Of a stretch of DNA of 64,000 nucleotides, positions 32,141-42,860 are shown one piece after another (the stretch's first letter is position 1; every line of letters begins with the position of its first letter). Under the pieces are notes generated by a model that was given only the letters and a program-made list of their open reading frames with translations, did not search any database and was not told the origin of the DNA. A program made the position numbers and the translations under genes. The DNA lies in the NCBI GenBank assembly GCA_012735495.1, contig JAAYHD010000021.1:1-64000 (forward strand), given 5' to 3'. Origin of the DNA: Clostridiales bacterium. Its GTDB lineage: Bacteria; Bacillota; Clostridia; Lachnospirales; Lachnospiraceae.

Positions 32141-32252
32141 ATGGTTTTTTTCCATATTATGTGTTATTATTAGTACGGATGATAAAAATAAATAAAAAAT
32201 ATATTATATGCTAATAATATGCAACTGTGGTACATTTTGCATCGTCTAATAT

Positions 32253-32281
32253 TTGACTGGAAAAGCGTGTTTCTATTTTAT
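32253..32281 (+). promoter_or_regulatory. Candidate promoter of SLH-protein gene
   Basis: TTGACT-N17-TTTTAT, 20 nt before the ATG; the -10 is weak and the leader would be very short. Confidence 0.35.
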
Positions 32282-32300
32282 ATGAGAGGAGAGAAGCATT

Positions 32301-34595
32301 ATGTTAAAGAAATTTACTTCATTAATGGTTTGCCTGGCATTGCTTTCAGGCTCCATATGTTCTTATGCGTCAGCCGAAGCAATATATGAAAAACCGGAAG
32401 CAACAGCAATAGATATGGATTATGCCGTACCTTCAACATCCTACGTAAAAGGCACCGACCCGACGGAGGAAGCATTAAAGAATGCGATTATTTCCGTGAA
32501 GGAAAAAATTGAAATACCCGATGATTATTCGGAATTCAATTATTATTATTACGGCTCAAATTCATATTCTGGCGCTTACTGGAGCCTGACATGGAGAAGA
32601 CCGAGCGATTACAGTTATATTGACGTAAGCCTGGATGCGGATAATAATATCATCAGTTATTACACATATGACTATTCCGAATACTATAGGGGAATCCCGT
32701 CATATCTTAAGGACGAGCTTAGGGACGAGGCGGAAGATTTTATTAAGCAGATAGCTCCGGACATAGCGGGAAAGCTTGAGTTGGTCAGTGCGGAATACAG
32801 CGGAGTATTCAGCAATACCTATATTTATAATTTCCAAAGGATTGAAAACGGTGTTATCTTCCCTGACAATACCGTATCAGTAAGCGTAGATTCTGCCACG
32901 GGAAAGATCAGAAACGCATCAATCAACTGGCTCAGAGGAGTTAAGGTTCCATCTGCCGACGTGAAGCTTGCCAAGGATGAGGCTGCAAAGATAATCGGCG
33001 AAAACCTTAAAATGAAGCTTTCCTATAAGACCAATTACTTCAGAATATTTGACGGTTCTCAAACCAAATATGAAAAGAAAGCTTTTTTGGTATATGAGCC
33101 CGACCTGCCATATATATCAGTGGATGCAAAAACCGGGGAGGTTTACCTGACTAAAAACGAATGGATAGTGATGGATTCTGTAAAATACGATGCAGAAGGC
33201 ACTAACGAAGAGGCATTGATGCAAGGCGGAGGGTCCGTGAGTCTGACCGAAGAAGAGATGGCAAGAATCCGCGAGTTGGAGAATCTAATATCCAAGGATA
33301 AGGCAATTGAAATCGTTACATCGAATAAATACCTTTATATTGACGAAAGCCTTATAACCTATACCGCAGTTTTAACCCAGACATACAACACCAGTGAAAA
33401 AGACCGCACGTATGTATGGAATATAACATTAAAGGACAGCAGGCCGGTGGATTACAGCAAGGATGAAGATACTTACCGCGCATATGCCTATGCGAGCGTT
33501 GACGCCAAAACAGGCAAGATTTTAAGCTTCTATGCAAGCCTGAGGAATTATTATGATTATGCCAGCGGAAAATGGATTCCTGTTGACATAAAGTATACAA
33601 GGGAGCAGGGACGGGAAATCCTTGAGAAATTCTTAATGAGCCAGGTAAAGAGCCGTTTTGAAAAGACACAGCTTGTTAAGGAGAATGACGATTATGTTGT
33701 ATATTACAAGGATGACAAAACTCCGGTATACGGCGGATACTCCTACAACTATAACCGTTTCAACGAGGGAGTAGAGTTCCCTTACAACGGAATCTGCGGC
33801 TCGGTAGACGGAATAACCGGAAAGATATATTATTTCGGTGTTAACTGGGATGACGATATTATCTTTGAATCGCCAAAGAATGCCATGTCTCCCGAGGAAG
33901 CCTTCAGGCATTATATCAGCAAAGACGGTTACGGTCTGAAATATGAAATTAATGTTCTGAACCAGTATGACCCTAACTATGGATCAAAAGAGCGTTATTA
34001 TGATTATTCGGAAGCATACAAAGTGGATTATGAGATCCGTTTGGTGTACCGCCCGGACATTAATCCGGCTTATATATCACCGTTTACGGGAGAACAGCTT
34101 GATTACCGGGGAGAGGTATACACGACCGATGAACCGTATCACTACAGCGATATTGCAGATACCGAAGAAAACAGGGATATATTCCTTCTTGCAGATATGG
34201 ATATCGGGTTCGAAGGGGGTAAATTCCTGCCAAACATGCTTGTAACCGAAGGCGAGGTAAATCAGCTTCTTGAGAAGCTGGGCTATTGGAGCTCCGACAA
34301 CGAGGCCGCCAGCGCGTCCGACAAATTGATAACCAGGGAAGAGCTGGCATACACATTTATTAAGAAGCTCGGCATTGAGAGCATAGCCAGGATACCGGGT
34401 ATATATACAACGGGATACGCGGACGAATCCCTTATCAATAAGGATTATGTAGGCGCGGTTGCTCTGGCAAAAGGATTGAAGCTTATGCCCGACGACGGAA
34501 GCAGCCTGTTCAATCCGAAGAACAATATAACCAGAAGAGAGCTGGTCACCTTGCTGCTGCATTTTGCAAGAGCGGAAGCGGACAGATACTATTAG
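32301..34595 (+). CDS. Secreted YcdB/YcdC-domain protein with S-layer homology region
   Basis: 764 residues. Signal peptide MLKKFTSLMVCLALLSGSICSYASA with a cleavage site after ASA. The body repeats two YcdB/YcdC-like (PepSY-related) units, visible as VSVDSATGKIRNASINW, SVDAKTGEVYL, ASVDAKTGKILSFYAS and GSVDGITGKIYYFGVNW. The C-terminal 160 residues contain SLH-type pieces (ITREELAYTFIKKLG, FNPKNNITRRELVTLLLHFARAE), which bind secondary wall polymers. It would sit on the cell surface. Tyr-rich composition is notable. GAGAGGAG precedes the ATG. Function unknown. Confidence 0.85.
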   Translation: MLKKFTSLMVCLALLSGSICSYASAEAIYEKPEATAIDMDYAVPSTSYVKGTDPTEEALKNAIISVKEKIEIPDDYSEFNYYYYGSNSYSGAYWSLTWRRPSDYSYIDVSLDADNNIISYYTYDYSEYYRGIPSYLKDELRDEAEDFIKQIAPDIAGKLELVSAEYSGVFSNTYIYNFQRIENGVIFPDNTVSVSVDSATGKIRNASINWLRGVKVPSADVKLAKDEAAKIIGENLKMKLSYKTNYFRIFDGSQTKYEKKAFLVYEPDLPYISVDAKTGEVYLTKNEWIVMDSVKYDAEGTNEEALMQGGGSVSLTEEEMARIRELENLISKDKAIEIVTSNKYLYIDESLITYTAVLTQTYNTSEKDRTYVWNITLKDSRPVDYSKDEDTYRAYAYASVDAKTGKILSFYASLRNYYDYASGKWIPVDIKYTREQGREILEKFLMSQVKSRFEKTQLVKENDDYVVYYKDDKTPVYGGYSYNYNRFNEGVEFPYNGICGSVDGITGKIYYFGVNWDDDIIFESPKNAMSPEEAFRHYISKDGYGLKYEINVLNQYDPNYGSKERYYDYSEAYKVDYEIRLVYRPDINPAYISPFTGEQLDYRGEVYTTDEPYHYSDIADTEENRDIFLLADMDIGFEGGKFLPNMLVTEGEVNQLLEKLGYWSSDNEAASASDKLITREELAYTFIKKLGIESIARIPGIYTTGYADESLINKDYVGAVALAKGLKLMPDDGSSLFNPKNNITRRELVTLLLHFARAEADRYY

Positions 34596-34682
34596 TACTA
34601 ATCATAAATAGAAAACAGGCATTAAAGCGCATTCCGTTTATAAAGGCCGCAAGTGCATAAAAAAAAATAAAAGCAAAATAAT

Positions 34683-34707
34683 AAGGGTTGCTGTAAAGCA
34701 GCCCTTA
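34683..34707. terminator. Bidirectional terminator between SLH gene and rpsT
   Basis: AAGGGTTGCT-GTAA-AGCAGCCCTT. The minus-strand side runs into ATTATTTTGCTTTTATTTTTTTTT, so it ends rpsT; the plus side has a shorter AGCTTTTATTAT. Confidence 0.8.
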
Positions 34708-34728
34708 GCTTTTATTATCATTAAAAAT

Positions 34729-34992
34729 TTATGACAGGCTGTTAACTTTTTTGGTCAAACGGGATATTTTTCTTGCAGCCGAGTTCTTGTGAATAACACC
34801 CTTTGAACGAGCCTTGTCGATTTCCGAAACTGCAACGGTAAGAGCCTGTTTTGCAAGTTCCTTATCCTGTGCGGCAACAGCAGCCTCGACCTTCTTAATC
34901 ATAGTCTTGACCTTAGACCTGATTGCCTTGTTTCTTGCGGCTCTTTTTGCATTGACTAAGATTCGCTTCTTCGCTGATTTAATGTTAGCCAA
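34729..34992 (-). CDS. rpsT: 30S ribosomal protein S20
   Basis: 87 residues beginning [21 protein letters not shown] after a TTG start that has GGAGGTG nearby; the ORF-track extension to 35115 is leader. The sequence is highly basic and ends KKVNSLS, normal for S20, which binds 16S rRNA early in assembly. It is transcribed alone from a strong promoter with a leader of about 155 nt, room for autoregulation. The rpsT/gpr head-to-head arrangement is frequent in clostridia. Confidence 0.96.
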   Translation of the reverse strand: MANIKSAKKRILVNAKRAARNKAIRSKVKTMIKKVEAAVAAQDKELAKQALTVAVSEIDKARSKGVIHKNSAARKISRLTKKVNSLS

Positions 34993-35107
34993 TATTACAC
35001 CTCCAATATCATAAAATATCACAACCAATTGTTCCAAGAACAACATTGAGAGTGAAAATGCGTAACTTGGATTGGTGCTGTTTATTTTCAAATAAAGTTT
35101 CATTAAT

Positions 35108-35129
35108 ACGGACACGGAACGGACACGGA
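35108..35129. repeat. 11-bp tandem repeat in rpsT leader
   Basis: ACGGACACGGA occurs twice back to back. It lies in the transcribed 5' leader of rpsT (minus strand), 26 nt downstream of its -10. Confidence 0.8.
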
Positions 35130-35154
35130 CGTTCTAATGAAAACATACTACTAT

Positions 35155-35183
35155 ATAATAGTATACCGTTTAGATAATGTCAA
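35155..35183 (-). promoter_or_regulatory. Promoter of rpsT
   Basis: On the minus strand: TTGACA, exactly 17 nt, TATTAT. A near-consensus housekeeping promoter, as expected for a ribosomal protein. The rest of 34993-35281 holds the leader and the tandem repeat. Confidence 0.85.
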
Positions 35184-35281
35184 TACAAATTTTACGCTGC
35201 GCGGCGCCATGCATATTTTATTCCTGTCTGCAAAAAATACTAATACATTGAAATCAATTTGGCAATAGGAATGGAGAAGGT

Positions 35282-36208
35282 ATGGACGATAAGGATTACA
35301 GGATAAGAACGGACCTGGCCCTTGAGGCCAGGGAAAGCTTTCCCGATGATGACGTGGAGATTAAGGGAGTAACGCTGGACGAGGATTTTGATGAAGAAAA
35401 CAATATACGGATCACCACGGTTGTTATAAAGGATGAAGCGGGAGCAAAGGCCATGCAGAAGCCCATGGGTACGTATATTACCATAGAGGCTCCCGATATG
35501 AAGGATTCGTCCGAGGACTATAACAAGCCCGTATCGGAGCATGTGGAAAAGGTACTGAAAAAGCTGGCCGGGAATTTGCTTGGCGGGGAAGTGCTGGTGG
35601 TCGGGCTCGGAAACCGGGAGGTCACGCCGGACGCCCTGGGACCCTATGTTGTTGACAATTTGTTTGTCACAAGGCATTTGATCCGGGAATTCGGCAGTGA
35701 ATTCAAGGAAAAGAACAAGCTGGGCAATGTCAGCGCCATATCTCCCGGAGTAATGGCACAGACCGGCATGGAAACCCTGGAAATCATTAAGGGGATAATA
35801 AAGGAAACCGATCCGAAGCTTATCATAGTCATAGACGCCCTGGCATCAAGGAGCGTAAGAAGGCTGAATACCACCATTCAGCTTACCGATGCGGGAATAA
35901 GTCCCGGGTCGGGTGTGGGAAACAACCGGAAGGCTTTGAATGAAGAAACCCTGGGGGTCAAGGTGATTGCCATAGGTGTTCCTACCGTGGTTGACGCGGG
36001 GACTATTGTTGCCGATACCTTGACAAAATACATGGAGGAAAACGGATTCGGGGAAGAGGATATCTTTAAATTCATATCGGAGGTTAACGGCACACAGGTA
36101 TACAACATGTTTGTAACGCCCAAGAATATTGATGAGTTAGTCAAGCAGATAAGCTACACCATATCCGAGGCTCTCAATTCATGTTTTTCAGGCTCCGTCT
36201 TTGCCTAG
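35282..36208 (+). CDS. gpr: Spore germination protease GPR
   Basis: 308 residues opening DKDYRIRTDLALEARE, the conserved GPR start with the autoprocessing region. LVVGLGNREVTPDALGP, VSAISPGVMAQTGMET and VIDALASRS are the family core with the catalytic Asp residues. GPR degrades small acid-soluble proteins during spore germination; it is made in the forespore as a zymogen. GAAGG precedes the ATG. Followed by spoIIP, a common pairing. Confidence 0.95.
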   Translation: MDDKDYRIRTDLALEARESFPDDDVEIKGVTLDEDFDEENNIRITTVVIKDEAGAKAMQKPMGTYITIEAPDMKDSSEDYNKPVSEHVEKVLKKLAGNLLGGEVLVVGLGNREVTPDALGPYVVDNLFVTRHLIREFGSEFKEKNKLGNVSAISPGVMAQTGMETLEIIKGIIKETDPKLIIVIDALASRSVRRLNTTIQLTDAGISPGSGVGNNRKALNEETLGVKVIAIGVPTVVDAGTIVADTLTKYMEENGFGEEDIFKFISEVNGTQVYNMFVTPKNIDELVKQISYTISEALNSCFSGSVFA

Positions 36209-36280
36209 GTACTAAACGCAGGCTGTCTGAATATAATTAAATAGGTTTTTGACATAAGCGACATGGTTTTGGGAGAGGAC

Positions 36281-37684
36281 ATGAAGAGATTTATATCGTG
36301 CAACAGGCGTGGTCGAAGAAAAATAAGATATGCAGCCGCAGTTTTAATATCCGTATCGGTCATGATATGGATATTTTCCATGTTTTCCGGCAATATGAAG
36401 AGTGCAGACGGTGGCGCTGACGGCTTATCACCCGTATCGGCGATTGCATCAGGGTTAATGACGAATGTCATCAGAAACGCATCACATATTGTCGGCTATC
36501 AGCTTGATAAGGACAACAGCGCGTATGATAATCCTTCGGTTATGGTGTCAAGGATATCTTATATTCACAGGAATTTAAGCACTGATGGAGATATCCCGGA
36601 GAATGATTATCTGGCCGTATGGAACGATTCGGTACTGAGCGAACAAAAGCAATTGAGGGAAAACAAGGAGAAGGCAGGGAAAACAAAAGGAGGATTGGGA
36701 TTCATGGATTATACCGATTTCATTCCCATGGAGTACATATTAACAAACGGGGCAATGCTTAAAACAGGCAGTGTAAAGGAATACATGGAAGCAAAGCAGA
36801 ACGGCAGCGACAGGCTGCAGGAGCTTCCGGTAAGCATTCTGGACGGAGATATATATTATAACAGCTTTGAAAATGATTACGGCGGTGATGAGGCAACGGA
36901 GGTAATGAGGTCTTATGACGGAACTCCATTTACGCTTAATCAGCTGAATGACGTAGGATTTCTTATTAAGCATTTCTATATTGTTGATCCTGCCACAAGA
37001 ATTACGGAGGACCTTTTTAATGCCAAAGCCCTGCTGTCAAGGGATATGACATTAAAAGCAACGAATGACAAGCCGCAGATACTTATTTACCACACCCATT
37101 CCCAGGAGGCTTACCTGGATAGCAGGAAAAATGAGCCTGAGGACAGCGTGGTGGGAGTCGGAAGCTATCTTGCCGGTATTTTAAGAGATAAGTACGGCTA
37201 CAATGTGATCCATGACACGAGCGTATACGACCTGGTGGACGGCAAGCTTGACAGGAACAAGGCCTATACCTATGCAAGGGAGAATATAGAGAAGATTCTT
37301 GAGGAAAACCCCAGTATAGAGGTCATAATAGACCTTCACAGGGACGGGGCTGAGAAGCGTTCAACGGTAATAAACGGAGAGGAAACCGCGCAGATTATGC
37401 TGCTAAACGGCCTCAGCAGAAACCAGAGCGGCCCGATTACAAGGCTTTATAATCCGAACCTGCAGGATAACCTGGCATTTTCCCTGCAGCTTCATTTAAA
37501 GTCACTGGAGATGTATCCCGGATTGTTTTATAAAAACTATCTACAGGACTACCGGTACAACCTCGATTTAAGGCCGAAAAGCCTCCTGATCGAGCTGGGA
37601 ACCCACAAGAACACCTTAAGGTCTGCCAAAAAAGCCATGGAGCCGTTTGCGGAAATACTTGACGCGGTTTTAAAAGGACAGTAA
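36281..37684 (+). CDS. spoIIP: Stage II sporulation protein P
   Basis: 467 residues from ATG 36281, which has GGGAGAGG; the ORF-track ATG at 36263 has none. A basic N-terminus and one membrane anchor (about 15-35) precede the SpoIIP amidase/endopeptidase domain: [20 protein letters not shown] and [14 protein letters not shown] hold the zinc ligands and the catalytic Glu region. With SpoIID and SpoIIM it drives membrane migration during engulfment. Confidence 0.94.
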   Translation: MKRFISCNRRGRRKIRYAAAVLISVSVMIWIFSMFSGNMKSADGGADGLSPVSAIASGLMTNVIRNASHIVGYQLDKDNSAYDNPSVMVSRISYIHRNLSTDGDIPENDYLAVWNDSVLSEQKQLRENKEKAGKTKGGLGFMDYTDFIPMEYILTNGAMLKTGSVKEYMEAKQNGSDRLQELPVSILDGDIYYNSFENDYGGDEATEVMRSYDGTPFTLNQLNDVGFLIKHFYIVDPATRITEDLFNAKALLSRDMTLKATNDKPQILIYHTHSQEAYLDSRKNEPEDSVVGVGSYLAGILRDKYGYNVIHDTSVYDLVDGKLDRNKAYTYARENIEKILEENPSIEVIIDLHRDGAEKRSTVINGEETAQIMLLNGLSRNQSGPITRLYNPNLQDNLAFSLQLHLKSLEMYPGLFYKNYLQDYRYNLDLRPKSLLIELGTHKNTLRSAKKAMEPFAEILDAVLKGQ

Positions 37685-37718
37685 GATAGAAGTGATTAAT
37701 TTACACAGGAGGATTAGC

Positions 37719-39530
37719 ATGGGTGTTGACCAGAGCAAAATAAGAAACTTCTGCATTATTGCCCATATTGATCATGGCAAATCGACCCTGGCTGACAGAA
37801 TAATCGAAATGACCGGCCTGCTGACAAGCAGGGAGATGCAGGACCAGGTCCTTGATAATATGGATATCGAAAGGGAAAGAGGCATTACCATAAAGGCACA
37901 GACCGTTAGGACCGTATACCGTTCAAGATCCGGGGAGGAATATATTTTCAACTTGATAGACACTCCGGGACATGTGGACTTTAACTACGAGGTGTCAAGA
38001 AGCCTTGCCGCATGTGAGGGCGCCCTTCTGATTGTGGACGCCACCCAGGGCATAGAGGCGCAGACTTTAGCTAATGTATACATGGCTATTGACCATAATC
38101 TTGAGATTATACCTGTTATTAATAAAATAGACCTTCCCAGCGCTGACCCGCAGCGCGTAATAGCCGAAATTGAGGATGTCATTGGTATTGAAGCCCATGA
38201 TGCTCCCCAAATATCGGCCAAGCTGGGTATTAATATTGAAGAGGTGCTGGAACAGATTATTGCCAAGATTCCGCATCCGAAGGGGGATCCCGATGCTCCG
38301 CTGCAGGCCTTGATATTTGACTCCCTGTATGATTCATACAAGGGGGTTATAACCTTCTGCAGGATTATGGAAGGCACCGTAAGAAAAGGTACCCAGATAA
38401 AACTGATGTCCACGGGTGTCGTCTCCGAGGTGGTGGAAATCGGAACCTTCGGTCCCGGAAGGTTCATCCCGTGCGATGAACTGTCCGCGGGTATGGTCGG
38501 ATATATTATCGCGGGTCTTAAGAATGTAAAGGATACAAGAGTTGGCGATACCATTACCGACGCAAAAAGGCCCTGTGCGCATCCGCTTCCCGGATACAAG
38601 AAGGTATTGCCGATGGTATACTGCGGCATGTATCCGGCAGACGGGGCAAAGTACCCGGATTTAAGAGATGCCCTGGAAAAGCTTCAGCTTAATGATGCTG
38701 CCCTGCAATTTGAGCCCGAAACCTCGGCAGCCTTGGGATTTGGCTTCAGGTGCGGTTTCCTCGGGCTGCTTCATCTGGAGGTTGTCCAGGAAAGGCTGGA
38801 AAGGGAATTCAACCTGGACCTGGTGACGACAGCGCCAAGCGTTATATACAGGATTCATAAGACAGACGGACAAGTTATTGAGCTGACCAATCCCACCAAT
38901 ATGCCCGATCCGTCCGAGATAGAGTATATGGAGGAGCCGTTTGTATCGGCGGAAATCATGGTTACGACCGAATATGTCGGGCCTATTATGACCCTATGCC
39001 AGGAAAGGCGCGGAGTATATCTCGGAATGGAGTACATGGAGGAAAGAAGGGCAATATTAAGGTATGAGCTGCCTCTCAATGAAATTATTTACGACTTCTT
39101 TGACGCCCTAAAATCCAGGTCAAGAGGATATGCTTCCCTTGATTACGAGTTTAAGGGTTATGTAATGTCCAATCTTGTCAAGCTGGATATCCTGATTAAC
39201 CGTGAAGAGGTGGACGCCCTGTCGTTTATCGTCCATGCCGACGGAGCTTATGAAAGAGGCAGGAAGATGTGTGAAAAGCTAAAGGAGGAAATCCCGCGGC
39301 ATCTCTTTGAAATACCGATTCAGGCCGCGATAGGAAGCAAGATTATAGCCAGGGAGACGGTTAAGGCCTTGCGCAAGGACGTGCTTGCAAAATGCTACGG
39401 CGGAGATATTACGAGAAAGAAAAAGCTGCTGGAGAAGCAGAAGGAAGGAAAGAAGAGGATGCGCCAGATCGGCAATGTAGAGATTCCTCAGAAGGCCTTT
39501 ATGAGCGTTCTTAAGCTGGATGACCAGTAA
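37719..39530 (+). CDS. lepA: Elongation factor 4 (LepA)
   Basis: 603 residues from ATG 37719 behind AGGAGG; the ORF-track start is nine codons earlier. GTPase motifs [30 protein letters not shown] and [10 protein letters not shown] are intact, and the LepA-specific C-terminal domain ([22 protein letters not shown]) is present. LepA acts on stalled or mistranslocated ribosomes. Often next to hemW and hrcA, as here. Confidence 0.96.
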   Translation: MGVDQSKIRNFCIIAHIDHGKSTLADRIIEMTGLLTSREMQDQVLDNMDIERERGITIKAQTVRTVYRSRSGEEYIFNLIDTPGHVDFNYEVSRSLAACEGALLIVDATQGIEAQTLANVYMAIDHNLEIIPVINKIDLPSADPQRVIAEIEDVIGIEAHDAPQISAKLGINIEEVLEQIIAKIPHPKGDPDAPLQALIFDSLYDSYKGVITFCRIMEGTVRKGTQIKLMSTGVVSEVVEIGTFGPGRFIPCDELSAGMVGYIIAGLKNVKDTRVGDTITDAKRPCAHPLPGYKKVLPMVYCGMYPADGAKYPDLRDALEKLQLNDAALQFEPETSAALGFGFRCGFLGLLHLEVVQERLEREFNLDLVTTAPSVIYRIHKTDGQVIELTNPTNMPDPSEIEYMEEPFVSAEIMVTTEYVGPIMTLCQERRGVYLGMEYMEERRAILRYELPLNEIIYDFFDALKSRSRGYASLDYEFKGYVMSNLVKLDILINREEVDALSFIVHADGAYERGRKMCEKLKEEIPRHLFEIPIQAAIGSKIIARETVKALRKDVLAKCYGGDITRKKKLLEKQKEGKKRMRQIGNVEIPQKAFMSVLKLDDQ

Positions 39531-39544
39531 GGCGATGTTTGGAT

Positions 39545-40834
39545 ATGAAGAATAAAGGAATGAATAATGCCAATAATAATCAAAGAACATGGAAAAAGGA
39601 CCTGAGACTTTATGTCCATGTTCCTTTTTGTGTGAAAAAATGCGACTACTGCGATTTCCTGTCCGGGCCTTCCGATGAAGAGGGGATAGAATCGTATTTT
39701 GAAGCGCTGTATAAGGAAGTCGGAAGCTATGAGGGCAGGACGGGGGATTATAAGGTCTCCACGGTATTTATCGGAGGCGGGACGCCTTCTTGCGTCCGTT
39801 CCGAGTATATTGCAAGGCTTCTTGAAGAGCTGAAAAGAGTGTTTGAGTTTTCTTCAGGCGACGGGTCTTTGGAGCCTGAGATAACAATAGAAGCCAATCC
39901 CGGTACGGTAGACAAGGATAAGCTTGCCGATTACAGGAAGGCGGGAATCAATCGGCTGAGCTTCGGGCTTCAATCAACCCATGATAGGGAACTCAGGCTG
40001 CTTGGCAGAATCCATACTTACCGTGAATTTGTTGAAAACTACAGATTGGCCAGGGAGCTTGGATTTGGCAATATTAATATCGATCTTATGTCGGCATTGC
40101 CCGGACAGGAGCTTTCGTCCTGGGAGGAGACCCTTGGACGGGTGACAGAGCTCGGACCGGAGCACATATCTGCTTACAGCCTGATTATAGAGGAGGGGAC
40201 GCCTTTTTATGAAAGGTACGGTCCGGAAGGAAAGCAAAAAGATGAGCTTATATCCGAGGACCTGGACAGGCTCATATATAAAAGAACCCGCGAGATACTT
40301 GAAAAATATGGTTACATTCGTTACGAGATTTCCAATTATGCCAGGCCGGGCTATGAATGCAGGCATAATATGGCCTACTGGGAAGGGGCTCTCTACCTGG
40401 GGTTTGGTCTTGGGGCGGCTTCATTTATAGAGAACACGAGATTCAGAAATACGGATTCTCTGGAAGAGTATATTAAGGCAATAAATTATAATGACAGGAG
40501 CCATAAAAATATTATGTCTACTAATAAACCTGAACATAAGAATGAAGGGCTGCTGCATGACGCATATGGCATCCGTCGTGACATAATCCAATTATCAAAA
40601 AAAGATTTAATTGAAGAGTTCATGTTTCTCGGTCTCAGGATGACCAGGGGAGTTGACAGGCTTGAGTTCAAGAAACGGTTCGGCGTTTCAATGGATGAGA
40701 TTTATGGCAATATTTTAAACCGCCTTGAAAAAGAGAATCTTGTTATAACCTGCGGCGGCAAAGTTAGACTGACCGATTACGGCATTGACGTAAGCAACAG
40801 GATATTGTCGGAATTTCTTTTGGATAAATGCTAA
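39545..40834 (+). CDS. hemW: Radical SAM heme chaperone HemW
   Basis: 429 residues. The start is uncertain: TTG 39539, ATG 39545 and ATG 39560 all lack a strong ribosome site; 39545 is chosen. The core opens LRLYVHVPFCVKKCDYCDF, where CxxxCxxC binds the [4Fe-4S] cluster and the following C-x-F is HemW-like. FIGGGTPS, EANPGT and INRLSFGLQS are the radical SAM/HemN core. HemW delivers heme and is not the oxidase itself. No other heme genes are in the window. Confidence 0.92.
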   Translation: MKNKGMNNANNNQRTWKKDLRLYVHVPFCVKKCDYCDFLSGPSDEEGIESYFEALYKEVGSYEGRTGDYKVSTVFIGGGTPSCVRSEYIARLLEELKRVFEFSSGDGSLEPEITIEANPGTVDKDKLADYRKAGINRLSFGLQSTHDRELRLLGRIHTYREFVENYRLARELGFGNINIDLMSALPGQELSSWEETLGRVTELGPEHISAYSLIIEEGTPFYERYGPEGKQKDELISEDLDRLIYKRTREILEKYGYIRYEISNYARPGYECRHNMAYWEGALYLGFGLGAASFIENTRFRNTDSLEEYIKAINYNDRSHKNIMSTNKPEHKNEGLLHDAYGIRRDIIQLSKKDLIEEFMFLGLRMTRGVDRLEFKKRFGVSMDEIYGNILNRLEKENLVITCGGKVRLTDYGIDVSNRILSEFLLDKC

Positions 40835-40842
40835 ATTTATTC

Positions 40843-40871
40843 TTGACAAAATTATCTATAAGTGATATTTT
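40843..40871 (+). promoter_or_regulatory. Heat-shock operon promoter
   Basis: TTGACA-N17-TATTTT directly upstream of the CIRCE element. Vegetative sigma-A form. Confidence 0.8.
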
Positions 40872-40881
40872 TAATATGATG

Positions 40882-40908
40882 TTAGCACTCAAATCGAGTG
40901 AGTGCTAA
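40882..40908 (+). promoter_or_regulatory. CIRCE operator (HrcA binding site)
   Basis: TTAGCACTC-N9-GAGTGCTAA, a perfect CIRCE inverted repeat. It overlaps the transcription start region of the hrcA operon, so HrcA represses its own operon. Confidence 0.98.
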
Positions 40909-41015
40909 TTATATTTAAAGATATTTAGAAAAGATATTTTCTGAAAAAATATTTAAAAAAATATTATGAAAGGCATGTAAACAAAGCACGCAGGGATGAT
41001 AAGGAAGGTGAAGAA

Positions 41016-42047
41016 GTGCACGAGCTTGATGATAGGAAATTAACCATATTGAAGGCTATCATTAAGAATTACCTTGAAACAGGTGAACCGGTTGGATCCA
41101 GGACCATATCCAAGCTTACGGATCTTAACTTAAGCTCGGCGACAATCAGAAACGAAATGTCCGATCTTGAGGATATGGGTTATATCTTTCAGCCTCATAC
41201 ATCGGCGGGACGTATTCCAACGGATAAGGGATACCGTCTTTATGTGGATATTTTGCTGTGTGATAAGAGCAGGGAACTGGACAATATGAAGGACATTCTT
41301 ATCGAAAAGGCCGACCGTTTGGAAAGCCTGCTGCAGCAAATAGCCAAGATCCTTGCTGCGAATACAAACTATACAACCATGGTAACGACTCCCCAGTACA
41401 AAAAAACGGTGAAATTCATTCAGCTTACGGATATTGACCTGGATCAGCTTCTTGTTGTCATCGTATTCGAAAAGAACCTGGTGAAGAATAAAATAATAAA
41501 TCTTCCGACGCCTTTGAGCAAGGAAATTGTGCTCAAGCTGAATATTATACTGAATACGTTTCTTCAAGGCCTGGATCTGTCCTCGATAAACCTGCCCATT
41601 ATCTCCAAGATGAAGGAGCAGGCTGGAGAATACAGGGAAGTTGTAAACAACATATTGGATGCCATAGTCCAGGCGGTAAATGAGGAAGAGGACTTTAAGA
41701 TATTCACTTCCGGTGCGACCAATATCTTAAAGTATCCTGAGCTCAGTGACGCTGAAAAAGCTTCCGAGCTTTTATATACACTCGAGGAAAAGAAGCTTTT
41801 GTCCAGCCTGATTCTAGACAAGATGGATGCCGAGGAAAGCAGGGGCATTCAGGTTTATATCGGCAATGAGACACCGATAGAAGCCATGAAAGACTGCTCC
41901 GTGGTAACAGCCACATACGAAATCGAAGAGGGCGTATACGGCAAGGTAGGCATCATCGGGCCAAAGAGAATGGACTATGAAAAGGTGGTAGGCACCCTGA
42001 AGAACCTGATGGCCCAGCTGGATGAAATCTTCAAAAAGAAAACATAA
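41016..42047 (+). CDS. hrcA: Heat-inducible transcription repressor HrcA
   Basis: 343 residues with GTG start behind GGAAGGTG. N-terminal winged helix (KLTILKAIIKNYLETGEPVGSRT, SSATIRNEMSDLEDMGYI) and the HrcA C-terminal domain (YGKVGIIGPKRMDYEKVVGTL). It represses through CIRCE located 108 nt upstream. First gene of hrcA-grpE-dnaK-dnaJ. Confidence 0.96.
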   Translation: MHELDDRKLTILKAIIKNYLETGEPVGSRTISKLTDLNLSSATIRNEMSDLEDMGYIFQPHTSAGRIPTDKGYRLYVDILLCDKSRELDNMKDILIEKADRLESLLQQIAKILAANTNYTTMVTTPQYKKTVKFIQLTDIDLDQLLVVIVFEKNLVKNKIINLPTPLSKEIVLKLNIILNTFLQGLDLSSINLPIISKMKEQAGEYREVVNNILDAIVQAVNEEEDFKIFTSGATNILKYPELSDAEKASELLYTLEEKKLLSSLILDKMDAEESRGIQVYIGNETPIEAMKDCSVVTATYEIEEGVYGKVGIIGPKRMDYEKVVGTLKNLMAQLDEIFKKKT

Positions 42048-42803
42048 ATGAAAGGTGGTTTAGCTGGATTGAAAGACATGGATAAGACGGTCGAGGTTGT
42101 AAAAGCAGCCATGGAGAAGGAGGAAAAAGAAAAGCAGGAAGCATCCAGGGCTGAGAAAATAGACGGGCATGAAGCCTGTGACGGAAGTAAGGAATGCAAA
42201 ACGGAATGCAGGGATGAAAAAGCTGCAGGCCAAGACGCCGGACCAACGGAAACTGAAGGAAAAAAAGATACCGACACCGGAAGCTGTGACGGTCCGGCCG
42301 GAGAAGAACAGGCTGCCGCAAAAACAGGCAAATTCACATTAAAAAGCAGCAAGAGCAAGGAGCTTGCAGCAAAGGAAAAGGAAATCATGGAGCTTAAGGA
42401 TAAACTGCTGAGAAGCATGGCGGAATTTGATAATTACAGAAAACGTACCGAAAAGGAGAAAGCCCAGATGTTTGATTTGGGCGTAAAGAGTACGATCGAA
42501 AAAATCCTGCCAATTATAGATAATTTTGAAAGAGGACTGGATTCCATTAAGGAGGAAGAAAAAGACAGTCCCCTGGCCCAAGGTTACAATATGATTTATA
42601 AACAGCTGATGACGGTTTTGGAGGAAATCGGTGTAACACCCATAGATGCCGTCGGCAAGGAGTTCAACCCGGATTTTCATAACGCCGTTGCCCATGGCGA
42701 GGATGAAAATCTTGGTGAGAACATCGTTGCGGAGGAGTATCAAAAAGGCTACATGTACCATGACATGGTGATAAGACACAGCATGGTCAAGGTTGTTAAT
42801 TAA
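42048..42803 (+). CDS. grpE: Nucleotide exchange factor GrpE
   Basis: 251 residues if it starts at ATG 42048, which directly abuts the hrcA stop (TAAATG); a TTG at 42069, preceded by AAAGGTGG, is an alternative. An acidic, low-complexity N-terminus of about 90 residues precedes the GrpE long helix (AEFDNYRKRTEKEKAQ) and the beta domain (AVGKEFNPDFHNAVAHGED). GrpE releases ADP from DnaK. Confidence 0.95.
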   Translation: MKGGLAGLKDMDKTVEVVKAAMEKEEKEKQEASRAEKIDGHEACDGSKECKTECRDEKAAGQDAGPTETEGKKDTDTGSCDGPAGEEQAAAKTGKFTLKSSKSKELAAKEKEIMELKDKLLRSMAEFDNYRKRTEKEKAQMFDLGVKSTIEKILPIIDNFERGLDSIKEEEKDSPLAQGYNMIYKQLMTVLEEIGVTPIDAVGKEFNPDFHNAVAHGEDENLGENIVAEEYQKGYMYHDMVIRHSMVKVVN

Positions 42804-42860
42804 GCTGTTAATAATCATAAATCAAAATAGATTTATATCTTATTATTAGGAGGAATTTCA

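Noticed and set aside
35215-35265. SigG-type promoter for gpr (GCATA ... AATACTA)
   Set aside because: Spacer would be 20 nt instead of 17-18 and the -10 lacks its C.
37985-38629. 214-aa minus-strand ORF inside lepA
   Set aside because: Antisense shadow of lepA.
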